From assembly GCF_021491355.1 (NCBI RefSeq), contig NZ_JAKENF010000002.1:1-64000 (forward strand): a stretch of 64,000 nucleotides of DNA. The letters run 5' to 3'. Below are positions 9,050 to 17,443 of the stretch, piece after piece. The DNA comes from Alitabrizicola rongguiensis. GTDB taxonomy: Bacteria > Pseudomonadota > Alphaproteobacteria > Rhodobacterales > Rhodobacteraceae. The notes beneath the pieces are model-generated. The model saw nothing but the letters and a program-made list of their open reading frames with translations, did not search any database and had not been told where the DNA came from. The position numbers and the translations under genes are program-made. Within the stretch, counting starts at the first letter, position 1. The number at the start of each line of letters is the position of its first letter.

Positions 9050-9799
9050 TCAGTTGATGAGCGTGGGCTTGGTCGTATGCGTGACATTCGAGGGCATGAC
9101 CCCCAGTCGCCGCGCGAGTTCGGTATACACATCGGTCATTTCTGCCGGCGGCGCATCGGGGCGTTCGACCTGGCGCATGTCCCACAGGCGACAGCTGTCG
9201 GGGCTGATCTCGTCAGCCACGATCAGGCGCATGAAGTCGCCCTCCCAGATCCGGCCAATCTCGAGCCGGAAATCGGCAAGACGGATGCCGACACCCATCA
9301 TCACACCCGACAGGAAGTCGTTCACCCGCAGCGCCAGCGCCACCATGTCGTCTAGGTCCTGCTGGCTGGCCCAGCCGAAGGCGATGATGTGCTCTTCGGC
9401 CACCATCGGGTTCGCGAGCTTGTCGTCCTTGTAGTAGTATTCGACGATCGGGCGCGGCAGCGGCGTGCCTTCGGGAATGCCAAGGCGTTCGGAGATCGGG
9501 CCCGCGGCGAAATTGCGCACCACGACCTCGATCGGGATGATTTCTGCCATGCGCACCAGCTGTTCGCGCATGTTGAGCCGGCGGATGAAATGCGTGGGCA
9601 CGCCGATCGAGTTCAGACCCGACATGAAGAATTCCGACAGGCGGTTGTTCAGGACACCCTTGCCTTCGACGCCAAGCCCCTCCTGGGGCGTTACGACCGC
9701 GACACCGTCATCCTTGAAGTACTGCACCAGCGTGCCCGGTTCCGGGCCTTCGTAGAGGATCTTCGCCTTGCCTTCGTAGATCTTCTTGCGGCGTGCCAT
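9050..9799 (-). CDS. purC: SAICAR synthetase
   Basis: This 249-aa enzyme makes SAICAR from CAIR, aspartate and ATP in purine synthesis. The start [18 protein letters not shown] and the motifs [24 protein letters not shown] and [28 protein letters not shown] are diagnostic. The start at 9799 has a GGAGC site. It is the first gene of a purC-purS pair. Upstream, and divergent, is the ATPase inhibitor gene with about 210 nt between the two starts. Confidence 0.95.
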   Translation of the reverse strand: MARRKKIYEGKAKILYEGPEPGTLVQYFKDDGVAVVTPQEGLGVEGKGVLNNRLSEFFMSGLNSIGVPTHFIRRLNMREQLVRMAEIIPIEVVVRNFAAGPISERLGIPEGTPLPRPIVEYYYKDDKLANPMVAEEHIIAFGWASQQDLDDMVALALRVNDFLSGVMMGVGIRLADFRLEIGRIWEGDFMRLIVADEISPDSCRLWDMRQVERPDAPPAEMTDVYTELARRLGVMPSNVTHTTKPTLIN

Positions 9800-10009
9800 G
9801 CGTGCTCCGATCGGGGACGGCGGCCTCACCGAAAAGGCCTCCGGTCTGGTCAACGGGAACCGGGGCCGGAACCATCCGATCCCGCCCCGTCCCGAAGTTG
9901 CGCAGCCTATACGGCAAGCTGCCGCGCCTCGCAAGGCTGGCCGGGTCTTGCGGCTTGCGCACACTATGGGCATATGGAGGACAAGCGCATGCAACGCGAG
10001 GGATCTGCC

Positions 10010-10324
10010 ATGACGACTTTCGACGATCGGGAACGGGGCTTCGAAGCGAAGTTCGCCAAGGACTCCGAGCTTCAGTTCCGGGCCGAGGCACGGCGCAACC
10101 ACATGCTCGGCATCTGGGCGGCGGGCCTTCTGGGCAAGTCCGGAGCAGAGGCTGAGGAATATGCGCTGAGCGTGGTCAAGTCCGACTTCGAAGAAGCCGG
10201 CAGCGACGACGTGGTGCGCAAGGTCGCGGGCGACCTGGTCGGCAAGGTGTCCGAGCAGGAGATTCGCTCGAAGCTGGTCGACTTCATGCAGAAGGCCAAG
10301 CAGCAGCTGATGAGCGGCACCTGA
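10010..10324 (+). CDS. F1-ATPase zeta inhibitor subunit (DUF1476)
   Basis: This 104-aa soluble helical protein matches the zeta subunit of alphaproteobacterial F1-ATPase, which blocks ATP hydrolysis by inserting its N-terminal helix at the catalytic interface. [18 protein letters not shown] is the inhibitory segment, followed by [16 protein letters not shown] and a four-helix core. ATG 10010 has a GAGGGA site. It is restricted to Alphaproteobacteria, so it supports the taxonomic call. A clear terminator follows it. Confidence 0.93.
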   Translation: MTTFDDRERGFEAKFAKDSELQFRAEARRNHMLGIWAAGLLGKSGAEAEEYALSVVKSDFEEAGSDDVVRKVAGDLVGKVSEQEIRSKLVDFMQKAKQQLMSGT

Positions 10325-10358
10325 TCCGCAGACCCGGCGTTTCGCCGCAAATGTTCAG

Positions 10359-10386
10359 GGGCCGCTCCGTCAAGGGCGGCCCTTTT
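10359..10386 (+). terminator. Rho-independent terminator after the zeta gene
   Basis: GGGCCGC (10359-10365) pairs with GCGGCCC (10376-10382) and is followed by TTTT (10383-10386). Confidence 0.8.
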
Positions 10387-10510
10387 GCTTGCGGCCTCCA
10401 TCAGGCCGCATGAAGATCATGAACAGAATTGGCTTTGCCTGTCGGCTGCGGCCATGGCAGAGCTTCTTTCCAAGGGCCGGACTGACCGGCCGACCGTCAG
10501 GAAGACCCTC

Positions 10511-11524
10511 ATGACCGATGCACTTTCCCGGCTTCTTTCCACCCGCGACTGGCTAATGGCCGATGGCGCGACAGGAACCAACCTGTTCAACATGGGCCTC
10601 GCCTCGGGCGAGCCGCCCGAGATGTGGAACATCGACCATCCTGACCGCATCAAGACCCTGTATTCCGGTGCCGTCGGCGCCGGCTCCGACATCTTCCTGA
10701 CCAACTCATTCGGCGGAAATGCGAGTCGGCTGAAACTGCATGGCGCACAGGGGCAGGTGCGCGAGCTGAACCGCATCGCCGCCGCGATCGGCCGGGATGT
10801 CGCGGATGTCGCCGGCCGCCCGATTGTGGTGGCCGGTTCGGTCGGGCCGACCGGCGACATCTTCGAGCCGATGGGAACCATGACCCATGCGCTGGCCGTG
10901 GAGATCTTCCACGAGCAGGCCGAAGGGCTGAAAGAGGGCGGCGTAGACGTGCTCTGGGTCGAGACGATCTCGGCGCCTGAGGAGTTCAAGGCGGCAGCGG
11001 AGGCGGCGCAGCGGGCGAACATGCCCTGGTGCGGCACGATGAGCTTCGACACGGCAGGCCGCACGATGATGGGCGTCACCTCGGCCCAGTTCGCCGACCT
11101 CGTCGAGAAGCTGCCGAACCCGCCGATCGCCTTCGGCGCCAATTGCGGCGTGGGCGCGGCCGACCTCTTGCGCACCGTCCTGGGCTTTGTGGCGCATGGC
11201 ACCGAGCGCCCGATCATCGCCAAGGGCAATGCCGGAATCCCGAAATACCATGACGGACACATCCACTATGACGGCACGCCCGAGCTCATGGCCGAATATG
11301 CCGTGCTAGCCCGCGATGCCGGCGTGCGGATCATCGGCGGCTGCTGCGGGACGATGCCGGAGCATCTGAAGTCGATGCACGAGGCGCTAGAGACCCGCCC
11401 GAAAGGCCCCCGCCCCTCGCTCGAGACCATCGCGGCGGCGCTAGGCGGGTTTTCCTCGGCGTCTGATGGCACCGGCGATACCTCGGGCGAGCCAAGGCGC
11501 GAACGGCGCGGCCGCCGCGGCTGA
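10511..11524 (+). CDS. bmt: Homocysteine S-methyltransferase (Bmt/split MetH domain)
   Basis: This 337-aa TIM-barrel enzyme transfers a methyl group to homocysteine to make methionine. The zinc ligands are visible: GANCGVG near residue 213 and the late GGCCGTMPEHL cysteine pair. It is usually annotated betaine-homocysteine methyltransferase, but it equally resembles the homocysteine domain of cobalamin methionine synthase. The corrinoid protein at 12884 and DUF1638 at 13851 nearby favour a role in a split, B12-dependent system. ATG 11... start 10511 follows AGGAAG. The C-terminal ~25 residues are low-complexity, Arg/Gly-rich. The methyl donor cannot be read from the sequence. Confidence 0.85.
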   Translation: MTDALSRLLSTRDWLMADGATGTNLFNMGLASGEPPEMWNIDHPDRIKTLYSGAVGAGSDIFLTNSFGGNASRLKLHGAQGQVRELNRIAAAIGRDVADVAGRPIVVAGSVGPTGDIFEPMGTMTHALAVEIFHEQAEGLKEGGVDVLWVETISAPEEFKAAAEAAQRANMPWCGTMSFDTAGRTMMGVTSAQFADLVEKLPNPPIAFGANCGVGAADLLRTVLGFVAHGTERPIIAKGNAGIPKYHDGHIHYDGTPELMAEYAVLARDAGVRIIGGCCGTMPEHLKSMHEALETRPKGPRPSLETIAAALGGFSSASDGTGDTSGEPRRERRGRRG

Positions 11525-11547
11525 GGCGAGCCTGGCAGAATGCGGAA

Positions 11548-11600
11548 GCGGGGGACTTTACGTCCCCCGCACCCCCTGCAGGGTGTTTTCGCAAAGAAAA
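11548..11600 (+). terminator. Double hairpin between convergent genes
   Basis: GCGGGGGAC (11548-11556) pairs with GTCCCCCGC (11562-11570). Immediately after, CACCC/GGGTG (11570-11574/11581-11585) is followed by TTTT. It sits between the convergent bmt and radical SAM genes. The first hairpin plus ACCCCC resembles the REP-like family at 1950-2018 and 36903-36950. Confidence 0.6.
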
Positions 11601-11613
11601 AGCCCGAAAAGAC

Positions 11614-12702
11614 TCAGAACAGACTCAACTGATCCCCGGGCTTCGGCGGCAAGCGGAACAGGTCGGTCCGCATCGGCGGCAATTCCGCATCCAGCCCCAG
11701 CCGCTTTACCGCGATTTCGAACCGCCGCCCGATCAGGTTCGACCACAGCCCTTCGCCGCGCATCCGTCTGCCCCAGGCCGGATCGTAATCCTTGCCGCCA
11801 TGGGTCTCGCGCACCCGCGCCAGAACCTTGGCGGCGCGTGGGGCCGGCAACCGCGCTTCGAGCCATTCCTTGAACAGCGGCGCGACTTCGCCCGGCAGAC
11901 GCAGCATGATCCAGTTCGCGGCGACCGCGCCCGCCTCCTTCGCGGCTTCAAGGATCGGGTCGATCTCGGGGTCGGTCAGGCCGGGCACCACCGGCGCCAT
12001 CATCACCCGCACCGGAATACCGGCTTGCGATAAGCGGCGAATGGTTCCCAGCCTTCGGGCGGGAAGCGGAGCGCGGGGTTCCATCCGCCGGGACAGGTCG
12101 GGGTCGAGCGTGGTGACCGAGATCCCGACCCGTACCAACCCATCGGCCGCCATTGGCGCCAGGAGGTCGAGGTCGCGTTCGATCAGCGTGCCCTTGGTGA
12201 CGATGCCGACAGGATGACGATGCGCCGCCAGTACCTCGAGCACCTCGCGCATCACCCGGTACTCGGCCTCGATCGGCTGATAGGGGTCGGTATTGGTGCC
12301 AAGGGCAATGGTGGCGACTTTGTATCTCCGCGCTGCAAGCTCCCCCGCAAGCACCGCACCGATCCCCGGCCGTGCGATCAGCCTCGTCTCGAAGTCGAGC
12401 CCCGGCGAGAGGTTCAAGAAGGCATGGGTCGGGCGGGCGAAGCAGTAGATGCAGCCATGTTCGCAGCCGCGATAGGGATTGACGGACCGGTCGAAGGGCA
12501 GATCGGGCGACCGGTTGTAGGTCAACGCCGAACGCGGCTCCTCAAGCCGCACCTCGGTCCGGACAAGTCGCTCCTCTTCGTCGAGATCCCAACCGTCGTC
12601 CACGGCCTCGCGGCCGTGCGGCTCGAACCTCCCGGCGCGGTTCGAGCCTGCCCCGCGCGCTCGAAGTCTTTGTCCCGGAAGAAGTCCCTCGCCCTGTGTC
12701 AT
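11614..12702 (-). CDS. PA0069/Rv2578c-type radical SAM protein (SPL-like)
   Basis: This 362-aa radical SAM enzyme is related to spore photoproduct lyase. The [4Fe-4S] motif is CEHGCIYC (C-x3-C-x2-C, residues about 80-87), flanked by NPYRGCEHGCIYCFARPTH, typical of the PA0069 family. The reaction is not established; a DNA-repair role is suspected from the SPL relationship. The promoter supports this: a perfect GAAC-N7-GAAC LexA box lies 14 nt before the ATG. No Shine-Dalgarno site is visible and the predicted transcript start is almost at the ATG, so translation may be leaderless. Confidence 0.87.
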   Translation of the reverse strand: MTQGEGLLPGQRLRARGAGSNRAGRFEPHGREAVDDGWDLDEEERLVRTEVRLEEPRSALTYNRSPDLPFDRSVNPYRGCEHGCIYCFARPTHAFLNLSPGLDFETRLIARPGIGAVLAGELAARRYKVATIALGTNTDPYQPIEAEYRVMREVLEVLAAHRHPVGIVTKGTLIERDLDLLAPMAADGLVRVGISVTTLDPDLSRRMEPRAPLPARRLGTIRRLSQAGIPVRVMMAPVVPGLTDPEIDPILEAAKEAGAVAANWIMLRLPGEVAPLFKEWLEARLPAPRAAKVLARVRETHGGKDYDPAWGRRMRGEGLWSNLIGRRFEIAVKRLGLDAELPPMRTDLFRLPPKPGDQLSLF

Positions 12703-12739
12703 GCCGGCGAGAATAGAACATTACATGAACATTTGCCAA
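12703..12739 (-). promoter_or_regulatory. LexA-controlled promoter of the radical SAM gene
   Basis: On the minus strand, -35 TTGGCA (12734-12739) and -10 TATTCT (12710-12715) are 18 nt apart. The spacer contains a perfect GTTC-N7-GTTC SOS box (12716-12730), the alphaproteobacterial LexA site. Transcription would begin at about 12703, next to ATG 12702. Confidence 0.7.
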
Positions 12740-12883
12740 CCCACTTCCCGTTCAACCAACGCTCCGACCCCGCCCTGTCGGCTTTCGCTTGGCCCATGTC
12801 GCAATCCGGAAAGTCGGCCTTGCCCTTTGGTCGCATTCAGGCACCATAGCCTCGATGGGGCGCGCGAGCAGACGAGGGCAGTC

Positions 12884-13582
12884 ATGGCCGACGAAGACGA
12901 CATCATCCTTTCCGAGCTTTCCGACGACGAACTCGTCCTGCAGATGCACGACGACCTGTACGACGGTCTCAAAGAAGAGATCGAAGAGGGCGTCAACATC
13001 CTGCTCGAGCGCGGATGGGCCCCCTATGACGTGCTGACCAAGGCGCTCGTCGCCGGCATGACCATCGTCGGCGCCGACTTCCGTGACGGCATCCTGTTCG
13101 TGCCGGAAGTGCTGCTGGCCGCAAACGCGATGAAGGCGGGCATGGCGATCCTGAAGCCGCTTCTCGCCGAAACCGGTGCGCCGCGCATGGGCAAGATGGT
13201 GATCGGCACGGTGAAGGGCGACATCCACGACATCGGCAAGAACCTTGTCGCGATGATGATGGAAGGCGCCGGATTCGAGGTGCTGGACCTCGGCATCAAC
13301 AACTCGGTCGAGAAATACCTTGAGGCGCTGGAAAAAGAGCAGCCCGACATCCTCGGCATGTCGGCCCTTCTGACCACGACCATGCCCTACATGAAGGTCG
13401 TGATCGACACGATGAAGGAAAAGGGCCTGCGCGATGACTACATCGTTCTGGTCGGCGGCGCGCCGCTGAACGAGGAATTCGGCCGGGCGATCGGCGCCGA
13501 CGCCTATTGCCGTGACGCCGCCGTGGCGGTTGAGACAGCGAAGCAGTTCGTCGCTCGCAAGCATAACCAGTTGAACGGCTGA
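12884..13582 (+). CDS. Corrinoid protein (MtbC/MetH B12-domain type)
   Basis: This 232-aa methyl-carrier protein has a B12-binding helical cap (residues about 15-100) followed by a Rossmann B12 domain. The cobalt-ligating motif DIHDIGKN is present, with GMSALLTTTM (the SxL motif) and LVGGAPL. It would shuttle a methyl group to homocysteine, with the methyltransferase at 10511 as a likely partner and DUF1638 as a likely accessory. It has no fused catalytic or reactivation domain. ATG 12884 has a GAGGGCAG site. A strong terminator follows, so it is probably monocistronic. Confidence 0.9.
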   Translation: MADEDDIILSELSDDELVLQMHDDLYDGLKEEIEEGVNILLERGWAPYDVLTKALVAGMTIVGADFRDGILFVPEVLLAANAMKAGMAILKPLLAETGAPRMGKMVIGTVKGDIHDIGKNLVAMMMEGAGFEVLDLGINNSVEKYLEALEKEQPDILGMSALLTTTMPYMKVVIDTMKEKGLRDDYIVLVGGAPLNEEFGRAIGADAYCRDAAVAVETAKQFVARKHNQLNG

Positions 13583-13609
13583 CACGGTCAGGACCTTGCC
13601 TGCGACGAA

Positions 13610-13634
13610 GCCCCGGGCAAGGTCCGGGGCTTTT
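13610..13634 (+). terminator. Terminator after the corrinoid gene
   Basis: GCCCCGG (13610-13616) and CCGGGGC (13624-13630) form a stem followed by TTTT. Confidence 0.8.
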
Positions 13635-13698
13635 GCGTTTCGGCTCTGACTTGCCGGGGCCCTATCGCGTCCCCATTTGCCCAGAAGGAGGACCGAGC

Positions 13699-13854
13699 AT
13701 GCCATTCCGCCTCTTTGCCGCGATCCTGGCCGCCGTCATCGCCGCAGCCGGCCTGACCATTCTGGTCGCGCAGATGGTCAACCTGCCCCTTGCCATCCTC
13801 TCACTGGTCGCCATTGCCGCCGCCCTCGGCCTGCGCATGAGGCTGCGCGCATGA
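13699..13854 (+). CDS. 51-aa membrane protein upstream of DUF1638
   Basis: This tiny protein has two hydrophobic stretches (FAAILAAVIAAAGLTILVAQ and LPLAILSLVAIAAALGL) and a basic C-terminus (RMRLRA), so a two-helix membrane hairpin is likely. A near-perfect AGAAGGAGG site precedes ATG 13699. Its stop overlaps the ATG of the DUF1638 gene by 4 nt, so the two are translationally coupled. I do not recognise the family. It might anchor or assist the DUF1638 protein at the membrane. Confidence 0.75.
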   Translation: MPFRLFAAILAAVIAAAGLTILVAQMVNLPLAILSLVAIAAALGLRMRLRA

Positions 13855-14531
13855 CCGCAACGCTTCCCGAGGACCGGATTCTCGCCGAGGAAGGCCTGGC
13901 ACCGGAAGCGGCCGGACGGGTGCTGCTGATCGCCTGCGGCGCCCTGGCGCATGAGATCCTCGCCCTGAATCGCAAGAATGGCTGGCAACATATTGATCTG
14001 CAATGCCTTCCCGCGAATCTTCATCTCTGGCCGGACCGGATTCCCGATGCGGTCGAGGCGGCAGTCCACGAACACCGCGACCAGTACGATTCGATTTTCG
14101 TCGTCTATGCCGATTGCGGGACAGGGGGGCTCCTGAAGGCCCGCTGCGACACGCTTGGGGTGGAGATGGTCGAAGGTCCCCATTGCTATGCCTTCTTCGA
14201 AGGGGTCACGGCCTTTCTTGATCGAGCAGATACCGAGTTCGACGCCTTCTACCTGACCGATTTTCTGGTTCGCCAGTTTGATGCCTTCGTCTGGCGGCCA
14301 ATGGGCCTCGACCGCCATCCCGAGCTGAGGGACATGCTCTTTGGCAACTACAGCAAGCTCGTCTATCAGGCGCAGCTCGACGATGCCGCGCTGGATGCAA
14401 AGGCGCGCGACTGTGCCGAGCGCCTCGGTCTGTCCTACGAACGGCGTCTGACCGGCTACGGCGATCTTGAACCCGCCCTTGCGAAGGCCGCGCTAGGCGA
14501 GCGTTCTGCGAAACCGCCCGGGACCTTCTGA
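13851..14531 (+). CDS. DUF1638 protein
   Basis: This 226-aa DUF1638 protein contains LLIACGALAHEILAL, an early Cys, and VVYADCGTGG near residue 85. YAFFEGVTAFL and a mid-protein FYLTDFLVRQFDAFVWR also match the family. The family is often encoded next to corrinoid methyltransferases. As I recall, mutant-fitness data in a roseobacter linked it to split cobalamin methionine synthase; I could not check this. Here it follows the corrinoid gene by 270 nt and is coupled to a 51-aa membrane protein. A role in B12 reactivation or methyl transfer is inference. Confidence 0.82.
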   Translation: MTATLPEDRILAEEGLAPEAAGRVLLIACGALAHEILALNRKNGWQHIDLQCLPANLHLWPDRIPDAVEAAVHEHRDQYDSIFVVYADCGTGGLLKARCDTLGVEMVEGPHCYAFFEGVTAFLDRADTEFDAFYLTDFLVRQFDAFVWRPMGLDRHPELRDMLFGNYSKLVYQAQLDDAALDAKARDCAERLGLSYERRLTGYGDLEPALAKAALGERSAKPPGTF

Positions 14532-14549
14532 GTCTTCGTGGAAAATCGT

Positions 14550-14975
14550 TCAGGCAGCAGCGTCCGCCGCCGTCGCCCGTATGCGGCCGACCATTGCCCT
14601 GACCCCGTTCGAGCGCTGTGAGGACAGGTGCTGGTCAAGTCCCAGACGCGCCAGTTCCGACGGCGCATCGACCTGGCCAACCTCCTCGACCGTCAGCCCC
14701 GCATAAAGCGCATGCAGCACGGCGATCAGGCCACGGACGATCATCGCGTCACTGTCGCCCTGGAAATCGAAGCGCGCCTGGGCTCCCTGCCCTTCGATCC
14801 TGGGCACGATCCAGACTTGGCTTGCACAGCCCTGCACCTTTGTCGCGGGCACCCGCAACGACTCGTCCAGTTCCGGCATGGCCCGCCCAAGTTCGATCAC
14901 ATGGCGATACCGATCCTCCCAATCGTCGAGAAACTCGAAGGTGTCGGCGATCTCTTCAAAGGCGGGGGTGGCCAT
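14550..14975 (-). CDS. sufE: SufE cysteine desulfuration protein
   Basis: This 141-aa SufE accepts sulfur from the cysteine desulfurase SufS and passes it to the Suf scaffold for iron-sulfur assembly. The active cysteine lies in KVQGCASQVW near residue 50. The N-terminus is IADTFEFLDDWEDRYRHVIELGR. An AGGAG site precedes ATG 14975. The other suf genes are not nearby. It converges on DUF1638. Confidence 0.92.
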   Translation of the reverse strand: MATPAFEEIADTFEFLDDWEDRYRHVIELGRAMPELDESLRVPATKVQGCASQVWIVPRIEGQGAQARFDFQGDSDAMIVRGLIAVLHALYAGLTVEEVGQVDAPSELARLGLDQHLSSQRSNGVRAMVGRIRATAADAAA

Positions 14976-15093
14976 GGCGTGCTCCTGTGCAACGCCCTCG
15001 AGGTAAGCCTGCCCGGATCAAAGGTCCAGAGCGGCGGCGCTTTTCAAACGCCCCGGCCTGCGGTAACCGAGAGGAAACTGGAAGGAAGCCCCG

Positions 15094-15552
15094 ATGATCC
15101 GTGCCCGTCTTATCCCCCTTGCGCTGATCCTGGCCGTTTCGGCCTGCGGCTCTTCTCAGGCCCGCTGGTATAATCCGTTCAGTTGGTGGGGCAACTCGGA
15201 GGAGGTTGCGGGCTCGTACTCCGCCTTGCCATCGGCCGCGGACGATCCCCGCCCACTCGTGGCTCAGGTAACCTCCATGGCCGTCGAGTCCACCACTGAG
15301 GGCGTGATCGTGCGGGCGACCGGCCTGCCGGCGACGCAGGGCTACTGGGACGGCGCGCTTCTGACCGACGGCCCGATCGACGGCAAGCTCACCTACCGTT
15401 TCGTCCTGGTTCCGCCACCCGAACCCAAGCGGGTTTCGACCGAGCGGTCGCGCGAGGTCACCGTCGGCGCCTTCATCGGCAATATCGAACTTCAGGATGT
15501 GCGCGAGATTATCGTGCAGGGTGCAAACAACGCCCGCTCTTCGCGCCGTTGA
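15094..15552 (+). CDS. Putative lipoprotein, unknown family
   Basis: This 152-aa protein has a short signal ending in the lipobox LAVSAC (Cys18), so it is probably a lipidated envelope protein. The mature region has an aromatic patch (RWYNPFSWWGN), then a beta-rich region with TTEGVIVRATGLPATQGYWDGALL, which suggests a small periplasmic beta domain. The family is not identified. It converges on rnd with a 40-nt gap. Confidence 0.7.
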   Translation: MIRARLIPLALILAVSACGSSQARWYNPFSWWGNSEEVAGSYSALPSAADDPRPLVAQVTSMAVESTTEGVIVRATGLPATQGYWDGALLTDGPIDGKLTYRFVLVPPPEPKRVSTERSREVTVGAFIGNIELQDVREIIVQGANNARSSRR

Positions 15553-15592
15553 GAAATCCCGGCCCCGAGACTAGCCCCGAGACTGGGCCGGT

Positions 15593-16750
15593 TCAGATCT
15601 TGATGACCTTGACGGCGCTGCCCTTGGCTGACAGGGCGATCTCGCCGCGGCAGAGCCGCAGCGCATCCTCGCCGAAGGCTTCACGGCGCCAACCCTTGAG
15701 CGCATCCAGATCGCGCTCGCCGGCGGCGATGGCGTCGAGGTCCGCAGCCGAGGCGATGAGCTTGGCCGCGACGCCCAGTTCCTCGGCCTTTGCCTTCAGC
15801 AGAACGCGCAGAAGGTCCGCCAGCGCCGGATTGACCTGAAGCTGATCTCGCTCCTGATCGGCCTTCGGCAACTGGTCGTTCGGCATCTCCATTCCGGCCT
15901 TGACCGCGGCCAGGATACCGTCGGCGATATCGCCCCGGCGCCCCTCGCGCAGCAATAGCCGCGACCGGCCAAGTTCCTCGTGGTTGGTCGGCCGGGTCGA
16001 AGCGAGTTCAAGCAGAGCGTCGTCCTTGAACACCCGGCTGCGCGGCACGTTGTGGCTTTGCGCGTACTCCTCGCGGAAACGCGCCAGTTCCTTGACCATC
16101 GCCAGGAAGCGGCCCGAGGTGGTGCGGGTCTTTACCCGTTCCCAGGCCTCTTCGGGATGAACGGTATAGGTGGCCGGATCGGTCAGGATCGCCAGTTCCT
16201 CTTCCACCCATTTCTGCCGCCCGGTCTTGGCGATCTGGGCCGACAGGAATTCGTAGATCACCCGCAGGTGGGTGACATCGGCCAGCGCATACTCATTCTG
16301 CGCATCGCTCAGCGGCCGGCGGGACCAGTCGGTAAAGCGCGAGGTCTTGTCCAGCGGCTCGCGCGCGATCTTCTTGACCAGCGTCTCGTAGCCCACCTGT
16401 TCGCCAAAGCCGCAGACCATCGCCGCGACCTGGGTGTCGAACAGCGGGTTGGGAAAGACATGGCCCTCGACGAAGAAGATCTCGAGATCCTGCCGGGCGG
16501 CGTGGAACACCTTGACCGTCGCCTCGTGGCGGAACAGGTCGTAGAGCGGTTCCAGCGACATGTCCTCACCCTCGATCGGGTCGACGAGGACAGCTTCGCC
16601 GGTTTTGCCCGGAAGCGCCATCTGGATCAGGCAGAGCTTGGACCAGTAGGTCCGCTCGCGCAGGAATTCCGTGTCGATGGTGACGTAGGGGCCGGACTTG
16701 GCTTCCGCGCAAAAGGCGGCAAGCGCGTCGGTCGTTGTTATGGTTCTCAT
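15593..16750 (-). CDS. rnd: Ribonuclease D
   Basis: This 385-aa 3'-5' exoribonuclease of tRNA and small-RNA maturation has the DEDDy exonuclease residues: DTEFLRE near residue 28, HAARQDLEIF, DTQVAA and YALADVTHL. An HRDC helicase/RNaseD-C domain follows (about 205-385). I take ATG 16750; a GTG start at 16771 adds seven residues and has no better ribosome site. Confidence 0.92.
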   Translation of the reverse strand: MRTITTTDALAAFCAEAKSGPYVTIDTEFLRERTYWSKLCLIQMALPGKTGEAVLVDPIEGEDMSLEPLYDLFRHEATVKVFHAARQDLEIFFVEGHVFPNPLFDTQVAAMVCGFGEQVGYETLVKKIAREPLDKTSRFTDWSRRPLSDAQNEYALADVTHLRVIYEFLSAQIAKTGRQKWVEEELAILTDPATYTVHPEEAWERVKTRTTSGRFLAMVKELARFREEYAQSHNVPRSRVFKDDALLELASTRPTNHEELGRSRLLLREGRRGDIADGILAAVKAGMEMPNDQLPKADQERDQLQVNPALADLLRVLLKAKAEELGVAAKLIASAADLDAIAAGERDLDALKGWRREAFGEDALRLCRGEIALSAKGSAVKVIKI

Positions 16751-16849
16751 GGCGTCGCTACTAGGGGTCACGGGGGCATCCCGTCTGACCCCTATAGATT
16801 GCGGTCCGGTAAAAAGAAAGTGTGCCGCACCAATTGTGGGCAGAGCGGT

Positions 16850-17443
16850 TCAGGGAAGCCACACCGGCGTCCGGTCTCCTGCCGCGTAGCGCCGCAGGAC
16901 CGCGGGGTAAAGCCGGTGTTCCTCTCGCAGGACGCGGGCAGCCAGCGTCTCGGCGGTGTCGCCGGGTTCGACCGGAACCCGCGCCTGGCCCAGGATCGGG
17001 CCGTCATCCAGAACCGGCGTCACCTCGTGCACCGTGCAGCCCGCTTCGGCATCGCCCGCGTCGAGCGCCCGCTGATGGGTGTGCAGGCCGGGATACTTCG
17101 GCAGGAGCGAGGGATGGATGTTCAGCATCCGCCCCGAAAAGCGATGCACGAAGCCCGGCGTCAGCACCCGCATGAAGCCGGCAAGGCAGAGGATGTCGGC
17201 CCCGGAGGCCAGTATCGGGCGCAGCAACTCTGCCTCGAAGGCCTCGCGGTCCTTGGCAAAGGGCCGGTGATCCACCGCTGCGACCGGCACGCCAAGGGCG
17301 GAGGCCCGTTCCAGCCCAGCCGCCTTGGGATCGTTCGACAGGACAAGGACCGGCATCGCTGCATGCCCCGGCTGGGCCATGTCCCGCACCAGCGCCAGCA
17401 TGTTCGAGCCACCCCCGGAAATCAGGATGGCAACGCGCTTCAC
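16850..17443 (-). CDS. purN: Phosphoribosylglycinamide formyltransferase
   Basis: This 197-aa enzyme uses 10-formyl-THF to formylate GAR in purine synthesis. [10 protein letters not shown] is the phosphate loop, and [19 protein letters not shown] holds the catalytic Asn/His. ASP in [13 protein letters not shown] is the third catalytic residue. It begins with GTG at 17443, overlapping the purM stop by 4 nt, so it is translationally coupled. It lacks a strong independent ribosome site. Confidence 0.94.
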   Translation of the reverse strand: MKRVAILISGGGSNMLALVRDMAQPGHAAMPVLVLSNDPKAAGLERASALGVPVAAVDHRPFAKDREAFEAELLRPILASGADILCLAGFMRVLTPGFVHRFSGRMLNIHPSLLPKYPGLHTHQRALDAGDAEAGCTVHEVTPVLDDGPILGQARVPVEPGDTAETLAARVLREEHRLYPAVLRRYAAGDRTPVWLP

